From assembly GCA_041441465.1 (NCBI GenBank), contig JASDSY010000001.1:179267-243266 (forward strand): a DNA stretch of 64,000 bases, written 5' to 3'. Positions within the stretch are counted from its first letter, which is position 1; each line of letters starts with the position of its first letter. Position numbers and translations under genes: made by a program. This document shows, one piece after another, positions 34,816 through 45,343 of this stretch. The DNA comes from JASDSY01 sp041441465. Lineage in GTDB: Bacteria > Muiribacteriota > UBA9980. The notes under the pieces were generated by a model. It saw only the letters and a program-made list of their open reading frames with translations, ran no database searches and was not told the DNA's origin.

Positions 34816-35430
34816 TTATTTTTTATCTTCAAGCATCGCTTTCAGCGCTTTCTCTGCGTCAGCCACATTGTCAAGCCCTATGAATCCGACATCTTTCGTG
34901 TGCGTATCGCCGTCGCTGTCCCGCGAATATTCAGTTTTAAAAATTATATCCCCGCTGCCATCTTTATTGACAACTTTTTTGAAAGTGCCGAGGCTGCTTT
35001 TGTCAAATGACGAAACAGTTCTGCTCTCTCTCATAAAAGGCCTGATTATAAAGATCAGATTTTCGGGAGGTATCGATAATTTTAAAATTACCGCTCTTTT
35101 AGAAGTCAGAAAATACGCAGTGTTAAAAGCTTCCTGCCTGAGCCAGCCAGGGATTTTCAATAAAAAAAGGCCGATTATGACAAAAGGCACGCCGAATAAG
35201 GGAAATATTATTGAAAACCAAAAATTTTCAGAAGACTGAACGGAACCGGCAAACGCCACGACCACCCAAAATATCGAAAATACAGTCCATATAGTGCCGA
35301 AAATATATAAAAACCAGGCGCCGGCCCTCGGCATTTTATCCGGGTTCGGCCGTCCGGCCCATAATACGTTCTCATCAGCGCTTAATTCCGCTTCAATAGC
35401 CAGTTTCAGTTCATTTTTATAATCTCTCAT
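34816..35430 (-). CDS. Two-helix membrane protein with PH-like C-terminal domain
   Basis: The 204-residue product starts with a charged segment containing ENVLWAGRPNPDKMP, a form often seen at the start of bacterial PH-like (bPH) membrane proteins. Two transmembrane helices follow (about 38-65 and 72-93). A beta-rich domain covers 103-195 (TAYFLTSKRAVILKL onward). It contains a SSFDKSSLGTFKKVVNKDGSGDI strand pair and ends with DNVADAEKALKAML. No enzymatic motif is present. Function is unknown. It is convergent with kdpD and downstream of the HEAT-TPR gene, but separated from it by a possible terminator. Confidence 0.65.
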   Translation of the reverse strand: MRDYKNELKLAIEAELSADENVLWAGRPNPDKMPRAGAWFLYIFGTIWTVFSIFWVVVAFAGSVQSSENFWFSIIFPLFGVPFVIIGLFLLKIPGWLRQEAFNTAYFLTSKRAVILKLSIPPENLIFIIRPFMRESRTVSSFDKSSLGTFKKVVNKDGSGDIIFKTEYSRDSDGDTHTKDVGFIGLDNVADAEKALKAMLEDKK

Positions 35431-35441
35431 CTTTTTTCCTT

Positions 35442-35481
35442 AAAAAAACGGCCGCCCTAAAAATAAATTTTAAAACGGCCG
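35442..35481 (-). terminator. Possible terminator after the HEAT-TPR gene
   Basis: Two copies of the self-complementary CGGCCG (35449-35454 and 35476-35481) can pair around a 21-base loop, followed on the minus strand by seven T. The short stem and long loop make it moderate. Confidence 0.45.
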
Positions 35482-35595
35482 ATTATTTATTTCGAATTTT
35501 TATTTTATCGAATCAGATTTTGAACGATCATTCAGCCGGCAAAACATTTAACCGTTTTCAAACCGCCGTTTTTAAGCAGGCTGCGATTTTTACAA

Positions 35596-38500
35596 CTATC
35601 TCTTTTTCCAGAAACTCGACTTCGGCCTTATGTACTGACGCGCCTTTTCAGTAATTTCGGAATCGTTAGGCGCGTGTTCGATCACGAGCAAATATTCACT
35701 CACCGACTCGTCTATCATACCTTTGTCGCGATACGCCTGACCAAGCTGGAAATGGGCCTGATAATTCACAGGCTGATGCTGGACGACTTCCTTGTAATGC
35801 GATATAGCCTCGTCTATCATCATCTTTTTCATATATATGCCGGCAAGTTTCATCTGTGCATCAATAAAGTCGGATTTCTGGGCTATAGCTGCCTTATATT
35901 CGGCAATCGCCTCGTTGAGCATTCCTTTTTCCTCGTTTATCAAACCGAGGTAATAATAAGCAGTATATTGCTTCGGCGCAAGCGATATTATCTTTTCGAA
36001 TTCATTTTTTGCGTCTTCGAATAATGAACTATCGAAATAAGTTACAGCAAGCGTCTGGCGCGCCTCAATGTTATTAGGGCTCATCGCCACGATTTTCTTG
36101 AATTGCTCTAAAGCTTCCGTCGTGAATTCACGCATCTTATAAAGCTTGCCGAGCTCGAGATTGGCGTCGATGCGGTTCGGGTTAATTTTCAATGCTTCTT
36201 TATACTGCACGATGGCGCCGTCATAATCCTTTTTCTTGGTATAAAGCGCGGCCAATTTTAAACGTACATCTATATTTTGAGGATAATAATCTACGGTTTT
36301 CTTCAAGTATATTTCCGCCTGCGAAGGATTATTGCCTTCTTCTGCCGCCTCTGAAATCATGAATAATATTTCGATATTTTTCGGGTCAAATTCAAGCACT
36401 TTATTGCATACTTCGATTACGTCATACCACATCTGCTTATTGAAATAACATGTCGCGAGCCTCTGTAAAATTTCAAGGTTATTGTCAAGTTTTTTCGTGC
36501 GCAGCTGCTGGTAAATGGTTATGGCGTCATCATAAGCCTCGGTCCTGAAATAAACTCCGGCAAGACCTATCATGCCCTGGAAATCGTTAGGATTAACTTC
36601 GCCTGCACGCTTATAATACTTAACCGATTCTTCGAACCGTCCGATTTCTTCGTAAATCTTAGCCAATGAAACAAGCGAATTAGTATTTTTCTCGTCTATT
36701 TCTATGGATTTTTTCAAATAATTCTCCGCTTCCTCGTAATGCTTTTCATTAAAAAAGATCATCCCGAGGAAATAATTAATATTTGACAAATTAGGGTTTA
36801 TCGCAAGCGCTTTTTTGAATTCGAGCCGTGCGTCCTCATATCTTTCGCCGCAATAATAAACTTCGCCTGCAAGCGCGAAAAACTTGTAGTCGTTAGGGTT
36901 TATCATTGCGCCCTTTTTTAAGTAAGTCAATGCGTCGGCATAAGACTGCTTTTGGTACAATATCGAACCCGCTTCATAAAAAGCTTCGGCTTTACCAGGA
37001 TTTAACACACATACTTTCTGGAAAGTACCGAGCGCTTTTTCATAATACTGCGCTTCTTTGTAATAGGAGCCAAGAGTGAATATTAATTCATCGGATTCAG
37101 GCCTTAAATTGAGCGCCTGTTCGACAAGGCTGATAGAATTTTCCAGGTCTTCCCTTATTTTATAAATCCCCGCAAGCTCAATATAAGCGTCAACCTGTTC
37201 CGGATTAATATCGATGGCGCGCCTGAAATATAAAAGCGCCTCGTCAAAGGCTTCCGACGCTTTTTTTGCATAGCCCATAGTTAAAACCGCCGTCAAATTC
37301 TTATTATCAAGGTCAAGGACTTTGTCGAGAACATCTATCGCTCCGTCGACATTAGATAATTCCATTAATGTTTTAGCTTTGAGGTTGAGGTAATCCTTAT
37401 TTTCCGGCGCGAACTTTATGGCGGCGTCGATCGATGAAAGAGCTGATTGATATTCGTTAATTTTATAATTAAGGTCGGCAAGCCTGAACATGAACGTATG
37501 TTCTTCAGGTTTTATGGTCAAAAGCGCGCCGTATTTATTGATAGCTTTTTTGTAATTACCGAGTTCGGCGTATATTTCAGCCGACTTCTCCAGAGCCTGA
37601 ACATTTTCAGGTGAAAACGCCAGCAATTTCTCAAACCATTCGATAGCTTCCTCTAATAATTTTCGGTCATAGGTCGCCAAGGCTATTTCCATAAGAGCAT
37701 TGACATTATTAGCCTGTTTTTTTATCACTTTCAATAAATTAGGAATGGCTTTTTCCGGTTTGCGCATATAACGGTAAAGTTTTCCAAGCTCCATATTCAC
37801 TTCTATGAAATCCGCTCTAAACTCGAGCGATTTCTCATAAAATTCAATAGCTTTGCCTTCGCGGAATGAATTCTGGTAAAGCCTGCCGAGGTGATAATAG
37901 CCCATTGCCGCCTCCGGCTCCTTGGTGATATATTCATGCATATATTTAAGGGCTTTTTTGACGTTATCCTCGCCGCTGAACGACGAATACAAAACGCCGA
38001 GTTCGTATATGATCTGATTGACTTTCGGGTCTATTTCCAGCAGTCTCTCGAATATATTTATGGCGTCCGCGTTACGTCCGACTTTGGCGAGGGCATAACC
38101 GAGCTCCCATAGCGCTTTTTTAAAACCCGGCACTTTATTGACAGCTTTTTCAAATAATTCTATGCCGCCGTTAATATCGCCGGTCCTCGCGAGCACAAGC
38201 CCTTTATTATAATAATATTCAGGCAAATCGGTTTCGCCGAGGCTCTGCTCGATATTATCGAATATCCTCTTAGCTTCGCTGATCCTGCCGGACTCATTAT
38301 AAATAATACCAAGTTCGAGCTGAGCGCGATAGTACTTCGGATTAAGTTCCTGGCACCGGTTAAAGCAAGCTTCGGCCTCGCGGAATTTTTTCAGTTCCTT
38401 CAGCGAAAGCCCCATGAAATATTGCGCATCGATACATGCAGCGTCTTTTTGAAGGGCCTTCTGGGCATCTTCTACGGCCGCCTCGAAATTATCTGATTTA

Positions 38501-41500
38501 TATAAAGCCTCTGCGATTTTAGCGTAAATTTCCGAAGTGGAACGCTTTGCCGCCACCTTGCGCAGTTTCAAAACAGCTTCGTCAAATTTCGAGTACGACA
38601 TCTCAATCAACGCCAGATAATAATAAGCATCGATATTTTCGCGGTCCGACACCAGCATTTTCTTGAATTCCGAAGCCGAATTTTCAAATTCATTTTCCTT
38701 AAAGTATATAATACCCAGTTTATAATGAATCACATTATTTTCAAAATTCAAATTAACAGCTTTTATATAATTTTCGCGTGCCTGTTCATATTTTTCGACG
38801 GCAAAATAAGTTTCGCCAAGATAGTAAAAAGCCTCACATTTCAAGCCGTCTATTTTAACGCACGCCAGCAATTCCGCCTCAGCCTTATCGCATAAGCCCT
38901 GCTCGAAATAAATACGGCCGAGCAGGAAATGAGCGCGATAGTTATCCGGTCTCGATTCTATTACTATATTAAGATTTTTTACGGCTTCCATATATTTGCG
39001 CTGCCTGAGGTACAATTCGCCAAGTTCAAGGCGCGTAGCCACATTTTTAGGATCGTTCAGCGCAGTCTTTTCAAACGACGCCAGAGCTTCATCTATTTCA
39101 TCCAATTCTTTATATATCAGGCCGGCCTCAAAATCATACGAAAGTTCCTTAAAATATTTAAGGGAGTCTCTGAGCTGGTTGCGGCCTTTATAAAGCTTTG
39201 CGAGATTTATTTTCGCATTGGTATTGCCAGAATCGAGTTTTAAAATTTCCGAAAAAGCGGACAGCGCTTCTGCGTCATGTTTAAGTTTCAGGTAAATATC
39301 GGCAAGGCTTTGCAAGATGTTCAAATCGTTCGGTTTCAAACGCCTTGCGCCCTCGTACAAAAACATCGCCTTATCGAGCTGGTTTCGCGACAAATAAATG
39401 CGCGCCAGGCCGAGTTTCGCCTCCAGGCTGTTTTCATTAGCCTCGTGAAGCCGTTCGTAAAATGTGAACGCGTTATTGCTTTCTCCCAGGTTTTCTTTGA
39501 TTTGAGCAAGATTTAAAAGTGCCTTCTGATTTTTAGGGTCGGACGAAAGAAGCCTCAGGAAATAACTAACGGCTTCGGCAATCCTGTTGGCTTTCATCAT
39601 GCATTCCCCGATTTCAAGCATCAGCTCTTTCATGTCCGGGGCGATTTCAAGTATTTTCATAAAAAGCGTCGTAGCTTCGTCATATAAATTATTATGCTTT
39701 TTAATGCGCGCCAGGTGCAAAAGCGCATCCTTATGGTTAGGCTGCATCTCAACTACTTTCTGGAAACTTTTCGCGGCTTCGTCGAGGTTTTCAAGCGCCA
39801 CATACGTCAAGCCGCACATATAGTTGCCGTTTACATTAAACGGCTCTTTCTCGATAACCTTTTTAAAGCAAGGCAGAGCCAATTCTTCCTTATGAAGCTC
39901 GAAATAAAGCCCGCCGAGCGACATGCTGCAGTCCGTAAATTCCGGAGCGATGTCCTTGCATTTCATATAGTTTTCTATCGCAGCGTCATAATTTTGAAGC
40001 TTTTTCATGCAATTTGCAAGCATATAGTATGACGCGTGATTATCTTTTTTCAGGTTATTGTATTTATTTAAAACTATCGCAGCATCAGAATATTGATTTT
40101 TAGCGTAATTTATTTCGGCGATCTTATATAAAGCGTCAAGATTGTCCGGTTGATGAACCACGAGTTCCTTATAATGGTCAAGCGCAGCGTCAAATTTATG
40201 AAGCTCAAATTCGCATATCGCGGCCGATTGTATGAAATCAATATTTTCAAGATATTCACTCTCGACGCGGGCGAGATAATACATGGCTTCCTTATAATTA
40301 CTGAGCCTTGTATTCAAAACGCCAAGCTTAAATTCGGCTTCCTTAAACTTAGGATTAAGCTGCAGGAGAAGCTTATACTTATCTATCGCGTCTTTATTGC
40401 GCTGAAGCTTGAATAAGGAATCGGCATATTTTTTCAGTATTTCAACATCCTTAAGGTTTAAAGCGTGCGCTTTTTCGAAATATGTGCATTCAGAATTAGT
40501 GTCATTTTTTATTTTAGCTATTTCGCCAAGCTGAATATAACAGGTAAGCAGATATTTTTCGTCATTGAGCGAAATGACTTTAGTAAAGCTCGACTGCGCA
40601 TTTTCATACTGCTTGAGCATATACTGGCAGAAACCGCATTTCAGATAAGCTTCGCCCATTGAAAGATCGAGCGCGGCCGCTTTCTGATAATATTCAAGAG
40701 CTCTCTTGTAATCTTCCATCTCATAAAATACGGCGCCAAGCTGCATATAGGCGTCGCTGAAACGCGGTTCTATTTCTACCGCTTTTTTCATCATTAAAAT
40801 CGCTTCCGAAACGGCGCCCTGCATCTTCATTATCAGCGCCATGCCAAGGTGCGAACGGTAATCTTTCGGGTTTTCTTCGATGGCGTTTTTATAGAGCACC
40901 AGCGCTTCCGACGAATTTCCCATTTCGCTATAAGCCTGGCCCATTTCAAAATAAGCTTTAGAATTATTAGGCGATATGTCAAGCGCCTGTTTGAAATGCC
41001 TCATCGCTTCGTCGAGCATTCCGCGCTCGCGGTAAATAATTCCAAGTTCAATATTCGTCTCAAGGTCGTTGTTTTTTATTTCGTAGGATTTTTTCAGCAC
41101 CTGCATAGCGTCGGTTACACGGCCGTCGCGGTTATAGCAGCGCGCAAGAAGAACCAGCGCTTCAATCTGGCGCGGATCGTATTCAAGCGTTTCCTTTAAT
41201 TCGGTAACGGCCTGAGCAGACTGTCCGACCGCGATTAAATTCTTCGAATAGCCAAGGCGCGCGGAAATATTCGAAGGATCTTTTTTCAATATCTCCTGGA
41301 AAATCTGCATTGATTCATCATATTTCATATCGTCAAAAAGAAGCTGCCCTAAAAGCAAACGCGCTTCTTTATTTTCAGAGTCAAGTTCCTGAACCTTGCG
41401 GTAATTGGCAATCGCCTCGTCGAGCATGTTTTTATCATAATAAATCTTGCCGAGTTCGAGGAATATGTTAACGTTCATAGGCTGAACCGATGACGCCTCA

Positions 41501-43605
41501 GTCAGCGTTACAATGGCTTTTTGATGCGCACCGCGAATCCTGTATAATTCCGCCAGCTTAAAGTACGCATTGATATTTTTAGGTGTTATCGATTTCTGAA
41601 GATGTTCGATCGCGGTATCGATTTCATTCAGAGTTATATAAGCAAGGCCGATATTATAATGTATCCGAGGATCGTCGGGCGATATAGCAAGGGCGTCCTT
41701 GAAGTACTTTATCGAATCGTTAAGAAGGTTCATATCGCGATAAGTAATGGCAAGATTATAAAGCGTATCAGGCGAATTAGGATTGTAATCAAGCGCTTTT
41801 TTAAGGTACTTAACTGCCTGGTCGAACATTTTTTTCGTGGTATAGATGGCGCCAAGATTGATATAACTTGCCGTTTCCGAAGGATTGATGTCCATGGCGC
41901 GTCTGAAATTCAATATCGCCTCGTCAAGCATATTTTTAGCGGCATACGCCTCGCCGAGCAGGTTATAAGCCTCAAAATTATAAGGCAGAAGCTGGATCGC
42001 TTTCTGAATATATATTATCGAATCGTCGATCATTCCGTTTTTAAAATACGAAAGGCCGAGTTTCAGATAAGCCTCGCGATTTTCATGATTAACTTCGAGC
42101 ACTTTTTTGAAAGCGATAATGGCGTTGGCATAGCTTAAATTCATGATATAAGCGGTTCCAAGGTGAAACAAAGCTTCTTCGTTATAGGGCTCGAATTCTA
42201 TCACCTTTTCCCATTCGCCTATAGCTTCGCGGATAAGGCCTTTCTGGAAATTTATCAGCCCGGTTTCGTAGTTATACTGATTGGTGAGAATGCCGTTTTC
42301 TTTCAAAACCCTTGTGGCGGTTTTTCTGACTTCTATCGACTTATCCTTCAATAATCCGGTTATATGGTTAAGCCCGGATTCATTGCCTATTTTGCCAAGC
42401 GCGTTCACAGCGCTGATTTTGACTTCCTCTGATTCATCGGTCAAAACTTTAATCAGGTGTTCTACGCACGATTCATTGCCGATATTGCCGAGCGCTTCGC
42501 AAACCGCGCGGCGTACAATGGCGTTGGTATCATTTATAACCGTACATAACGGCGCAATGACCTCGTCGGTGGCTATACGGCCAAGCGTGGTGATTATATT
42601 TATCCTGACTTCTTTATTTTCATCGTTAATATGCTCGATAAGGGTTTTGGTGCAAGTTTCGTTGCCGATCTTAAGCAGCGCCTTAGAAACATTTATCCGC
42701 ACCTGCGTGTTTTTATCGTCAATAGCCGTTTCCAGCGCGTCGATAGCGCTCTCGCCGCCTATTTTTTCTATAGCCGATGCGGCATTCGCGCGCACTTCCC
42801 ATTGTTTGTCAGCCAGAGCTTCGATCAAGGAAGTGATCGCGCGTTCATCACGAATCTCGCCGAGGGCAAGAACGGCGAATTTGCGTACATCAGAATTTGT
42901 ATCCTTCATCATCGTAATCAAAGGTTCGATGGCGTTTTCATCGCCAAGTTTTATAAGCGAAAACACGGCAGCGGCCCTGACCTGTCCGGAGCCGTCCTTG
43001 AGGCATTCAATGATGGTGCCCTGCGCCCTGAAGTCGCCTATATTAGCAAGCGCTTCGATTATCTTTATTTTCAACGGGCCGAAACTTGATTTTACGGCAG
43101 TAATAAGCGGCTCTACGGCAGTCGAGCAGCCGAGCGCGCCGAGCACGTTTATGGCGTTCATTCTCACGTCAAGGTTTTTATCTTCAAGATGCTCGATAAT
43201 CGTTGAAATAGCTTTTTCGTCGCCTATTTTGCCAAGCGCGGCGATTGCCGCAGAACGTATGTCGCCGTTAACATCGTTTGTCAATAACTCCATAAGCTTA
43301 TCTACCGCCCTTTTGTCGGCAATCTCGCCGAGCGCGAAAATAGCGGCTTCCCTGACTTTTTTATTAGTATCAGCCAGTGAATTTATAAGCGCTTCCACTG
43401 AACGCATATCTTTTATTTTGGCAAGCCCTGAGGCCGCCAGTATTTGAATTTCGGAATTATTGTCAGACAAGCTGGAGCACAAAGGTTCGACGACGATGCG
43501 CGGATCCATCTGCGACAGTGCCTTTACAGCTTCGATCCTCATCGTTATCGAGTTGGATTTCAAATCCTCAATATACTTTTCAACCTTTTTATCCATAAAA
43601 AACAT
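35596..43605 (-). CDS. Giant HEAT-TPR fusion protein, 2669 residues
   Basis: The first 425 or so residues are about 13 PBS-lyase-type HEAT repeats of 31 residues (EVRxxAxxALGxIGDExAIExL pattern, for example DVRKFAVLALGEIRDERAIT). From about 440 to 2655 the protein is roughly 65 TPR units of 34 residues (for example AYYYLGLINEEKGMLNEAIA). The end is a basic tail SFWKKR. No signal peptide, membrane helix or catalytic domain is seen, so it is probably a cytosolic scaffold. Its own promoter lies upstream. AAGGA four bases before ATG 43605 favours that start over ATG 43596. The gene is uninterrupted over 8 kb, which argues for selection. It resembles the TPR pair at 8371-17431 but adds the HEAT module. 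Confidence 0.87.
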   Translation of the reverse strand: MFFMDKKVEKYIEDLKSNSITMRIEAVKALSQMDPRIVVEPLCSSLSDNNSEIQILAASGLAKIKDMRSVEALINSLADTNKKVREAAIFALGEIADKRAVDKLMELLTNDVNGDIRSAAIAALGKIGDEKAISTIIEHLEDKNLDVRMNAINVLGALGCSTAVEPLITAVKSSFGPLKIKIIEALANIGDFRAQGTIIECLKDGSGQVRAAAVFSLIKLGDENAIEPLITMMKDTNSDVRKFAVLALGEIRDERAITSLIEALADKQWEVRANAASAIEKIGGESAIDALETAIDDKNTQVRINVSKALLKIGNETCTKTLIEHINDENKEVRINIITTLGRIATDEVIAPLCTVINDTNAIVRRAVCEALGNIGNESCVEHLIKVLTDESEEVKISAVNALGKIGNESGLNHITGLLKDKSIEVRKTATRVLKENGILTNQYNYETGLINFQKGLIREAIGEWEKVIEFEPYNEEALFHLGTAYIMNLSYANAIIAFKKVLEVNHENREAYLKLGLSYFKNGMIDDSIIYIQKAIQLLPYNFEAYNLLGEAYAAKNMLDEAILNFRRAMDINPSETASYINLGAIYTTKKMFDQAVKYLKKALDYNPNSPDTLYNLAITYRDMNLLNDSIKYFKDALAISPDDPRIHYNIGLAYITLNEIDTAIEHLQKSITPKNINAYFKLAELYRIRGAHQKAIVTLTEASSVQPMNVNIFLELGKIYYDKNMLDEAIANYRKVQELDSENKEARLLLGQLLFDDMKYDESMQIFQEILKKDPSNISARLGYSKNLIAVGQSAQAVTELKETLEYDPRQIEALVLLARCYNRDGRVTDAMQVLKKSYEIKNNDLETNIELGIIYRERGMLDEAMRHFKQALDISPNNSKAYFEMGQAYSEMGNSSEALVLYKNAIEENPKDYRSHLGMALIMKMQGAVSEAILMMKKAVEIEPRFSDAYMQLGAVFYEMEDYKRALEYYQKAAALDLSMGEAYLKCGFCQYMLKQYENAQSSFTKVISLNDEKYLLTCYIQLGEIAKIKNDTNSECTYFEKAHALNLKDVEILKKYADSLFKLQRNKDAIDKYKLLLQLNPKFKEAEFKLGVLNTRLSNYKEAMYYLARVESEYLENIDFIQSAAICEFELHKFDAALDHYKELVVHQPDNLDALYKIAEINYAKNQYSDAAIVLNKYNNLKKDNHASYYMLANCMKKLQNYDAAIENYMKCKDIAPEFTDCSMSLGGLYFELHKEELALPCFKKVIEKEPFNVNGNYMCGLTYVALENLDEAAKSFQKVVEMQPNHKDALLHLARIKKHNNLYDEATTLFMKILEIAPDMKELMLEIGECMMKANRIAEAVSYFLRLLSSDPKNQKALLNLAQIKENLGESNNAFTFYERLHEANENSLEAKLGLARIYLSRNQLDKAMFLYEGARRLKPNDLNILQSLADIYLKLKHDAEALSAFSEILKLDSGNTNAKINLAKLYKGRNQLRDSLKYFKELSYDFEAGLIYKELDEIDEALASFEKTALNDPKNVATRLELGELYLRQRKYMEAVKNLNIVIESRPDNYRAHFLLGRIYFEQGLCDKAEAELLACVKIDGLKCEAFYYLGETYFAVEKYEQARENYIKAVNLNFENNVIHYKLGIIYFKENEFENSASEFKKMLVSDRENIDAYYYLALIEMSYSKFDEAVLKLRKVAAKRSTSEIYAKIAEALYKSDNFEAAVEDAQKALQKDAACIDAQYFMGLSLKELKKFREAEACFNRCQELNPKYYRAQLELGIIYNESGRISEAKRIFDNIEQSLGETDLPEYYYNKGLVLARTGDINGGIELFEKAVNKVPGFKKALWELGYALAKVGRNADAINIFERLLEIDPKVNQIIYELGVLYSSFSGEDNVKKALKYMHEYITKEPEAAMGYYHLGRLYQNSFREGKAIEFYEKSLEFRADFIEVNMELGKLYRYMRKPEKAIPNLLKVIKKQANNVNALMEIALATYDRKLLEEAIEWFEKLLAFSPENVQALEKSAEIYAELGNYKKAINKYGALLTIKPEEHTFMFRLADLNYKINEYQSALSSIDAAIKFAPENKDYLNLKAKTLMELSNVDGAIDVLDKVLDLDNKNLTAVLTMGYAKKASEAFDEALLYFRRAIDINPEQVDAYIELAGIYKIREDLENSISLVEQALNLRPESDELIFTLGSYYKEAQYYEKALGTFQKVCVLNPGKAEAFYEAGSILYQKQSYADALTYLKKGAMINPNDYKFFALAGEVYYCGERYEDARLEFKKALAINPNLSNINYFLGMIFFNEKHYEEAENYLKKSIEIDEKNTNSLVSLAKIYEEIGRFEESVKYYKRAGEVNPNDFQGMIGLAGVYFRTEAYDDAITIYQQLRTKKLDNNLEILQRLATCYFNKQMWYDVIEVCNKVLEFDPKNIEILFMISEAAEEGNNPSQAEIYLKKTVDYYPQNIDVRLKLAALYTKKKDYDGAIVQYKEALKINPNRIDANLELGKLYKMREFTTEALEQFKKIVAMSPNNIEARQTLAVTYFDSSLFEDAKNEFEKIISLAPKQYTAYYYLGLINEEKGMLNEAIAEYKAAIAQKSDFIDAQMKLAGIYMKKMMIDEAISHYKEVVQHQPVNYQAHFQLGQAYRDKGMIDESVSEYLLVIEHAPNDSEITEKARQYIRPKSSFWKKR

Positions 43606-43622
43606 ACCATCCTTGTAGAAAA

Positions 43623-43675
43623 AATGAACGCAAATACACCGGTAAAATTATACCATATTTCGCGTTCATTAACAA
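43623..43675 (-). promoter_or_regulatory. Promoter of the HEAT-TPR gene with flanking inverted repeat
   Basis: On the minus strand TTGTTA (43670-43675), a 17-base spacer and TATAAT (43647-43652) form a promoter about 40 bases upstream of the start. AATGAACGC and its exact complement (43623-43631 and 43662-43670) flank the -10 box at a 30-base distance. AATGAACGCG also occurs just before the next upstream gene (45333-45342). Confidence 0.65.
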
Positions 43676-43714
43676 TAATTTATTAAGTTTTTTTATGATT
43701 TTAATTATTTCCAG

Positions 43715-45322
43715 CTAGAACCAGGACTTACTTTCGAGCGATTTTATCATCTCGCGCCTGTCGGAATTATACTCCATAGATCTGTCAACCCAATCACGGC
43801 CGTTAAATTCGAGGTATTGATCCTCGAGCGGATTGAACTCCTTAAACACTTCCGGATATTTGCTTAAAAATGAATTACTGCGCCATAAATCCGCGATTTT
43901 CCAATCGACGCCATCCTTGACTACCATCAGATAAGATGTCAATTTGTTCATCGTAATGTGTTCACTGTCTACGTTATTAAAAAGCTGTATCGTGAACTTG
44001 ATACATGCGATACGGCTTTTCTGCTGTATTTCATTGATTTTTATATCATGTATCAAAAGTTTCAAATCCTCGCGAGTTTTGGTCTTTATAAAATCGAACT
44101 TGCTTCCGATCATCTTATATTCGACCGGCGATATAAAATCATACATTTGAGAGTAGTTTTTATCTTTCCATGCCTTCAAAAAATTCAGCGCATTAAACAT
44201 TATCCTTGACTTCAAAGCTTCGTCCGGTTTTTTCGATTCCAGAAATTCAGCCATTTTTTCTAGCTCGACCAGATCGCTGTCACGCCAATCGTTCGTGATA
44301 TAAAGCTGCGCGCCGACGTAATTTATTACATCCGGAAATTTCGAGCATAAAAGCATGTATTTATCTACCATGAAATCAGGAGGCAGTACAACCCATTTAT
44401 CGGCTTCTTTCATAAAGAAAATAAAATTCTTGCGTTTCTCTTTCACTTTTGTATAGTCGCCAAATGCCGCTCTTAGCGGCTGCTTGATTTCTTTTTCGTA
44501 AATAACCTCATATTTGGCGACACCATAGCCTTCTTTTTCTTTCAGCTTTATGCTTACCACTTTAGTTTCATGCGGCACGCCTATAAGACTTTCATTCAGA
44601 GCTTCCTTGCAGTGCGCTACATATTCAGCCTGTGTAATGGCTTTCTTTGCGCCTTCAGAAAAATAAGTATAAGCCTCTTCGTAATTTTTTTCCAGATACA
44701 AAAATTTCAAAAAACTTCTCAATTCATCCGGCAAATTGTCGTTATTAGTCTTGATCTCATGCTGGACTTCCAGGTATTTACTGGACGCAAGGCTGGTATC
44801 GTTTTTTATCCCCTCTTCCTGAACAATTTTATCGATACACCCTTTCAGCAAAACCTTTAAATTTTTATTATTTGGCTCTATTTCAAGCCCGTTTTCACAT
44901 GCCTTTTTAGCCGCAACATAACGGCTGCCGCTCTTATATAACATTAACGCCAGATTATAATGGTACTCTGCATTGCGCGGTTCCTGCTCAATCGCTTTAT
45001 ACATTCTGTCAAGAGCCATTTCAAGTTTGCCGTTCGAAAATAATTGAACGGCCTCTGCGTTATAATCATGAAGCGTTTTTTTAGGCTCCGTCTCTTTTGC
45101 CTGTTCGGGCATTATCTCAGTCACGGCAGATTCGGCGGGTTTCTCAGCCGGCTTGCCGTTATCCGCTCCTGAAGCCGCAACCGGTAAAATAAGCAAACAA
45201 AAGAAAATTACCGCCGTAATATTTAAACACCGCCCCTTAAAACTTACATCATAAAAAAAAGAAAAAACATCTTTTTTCTTACTCGATGAATTTACATTCA
45301 TAAGTGAAAATATTTTTTCCAT
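43715..45322 (-). CDS. Exported or membrane-anchored TPR protein with NTF2-like C-terminal regions
   Basis: A hydrophobic segment at about 34-51 (ITAVIFFCLLILPVAASGA) after a 33-residue Lys/Ser-rich tail is either a long signal peptide or an anchor. A Pro/Glu-rich linker follows, then two to three TPR units (about 85-165: YNAEAVQLFSNGKLEMALDR and YNLALMLYKSGSRYVAAKKA). Residues 195-325 and 365-505 look like two alpha+beta modules of NTF2/DUF4878 type (FLKAWKDKNYSQMYDFIS ... DGVDWKIADLW). That fold call is a weak inference. The function is unknown. It lies between the HEAT-TPR gene and speB, with a terminator upstream of it. Confidence 0.65.
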   Translation of the reverse strand: MEKIFSLMNVNSSSKKKDVFSFFYDVSFKGRCLNITAVIFFCLLILPVAASGADNGKPAEKPAESAVTEIMPEQAKETEPKKTLHDYNAEAVQLFSNGKLEMALDRMYKAIEQEPRNAEYHYNLALMLYKSGSRYVAAKKACENGLEIEPNNKNLKVLLKGCIDKIVQEEGIKNDTSLASSKYLEVQHEIKTNNDNLPDELRSFLKFLYLEKNYEEAYTYFSEGAKKAITQAEYVAHCKEALNESLIGVPHETKVVSIKLKEKEGYGVAKYEVIYEKEIKQPLRAAFGDYTKVKEKRKNFIFFMKEADKWVVLPPDFMVDKYMLLCSKFPDVINYVGAQLYITNDWRDSDLVELEKMAEFLESKKPDEALKSRIMFNALNFLKAWKDKNYSQMYDFISPVEYKMIGSKFDFIKTKTREDLKLLIHDIKINEIQQKSRIACIKFTIQLFNNVDSEHITMNKLTSYLMVVKDGVDWKIADLWRSNSFLSKYPEVFKEFNPLEDQYLEFNGRDWVDRSMEYNSDRREMIKSLESKSWF

Positions 45323-45343
45323 CCTGTAACCTCGCGTTCATTT

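Noticed and set aside
42281..43447. Long plus-strand frame (about 388 codons) opposite the HEAT region
   Set aside because: It is antisense to in-frame HEAT repeats; the composition is Ser/Ile-rich with no domain or ribosome site. It is a by-product of codon bias in the repeat gene.
37891..44860. Many short plus-strand frames under the HEAT-TPR and TPR genes
   Set aside because: All overlap strong minus-strand coding sequence, with no ribosome site or family resemblance.
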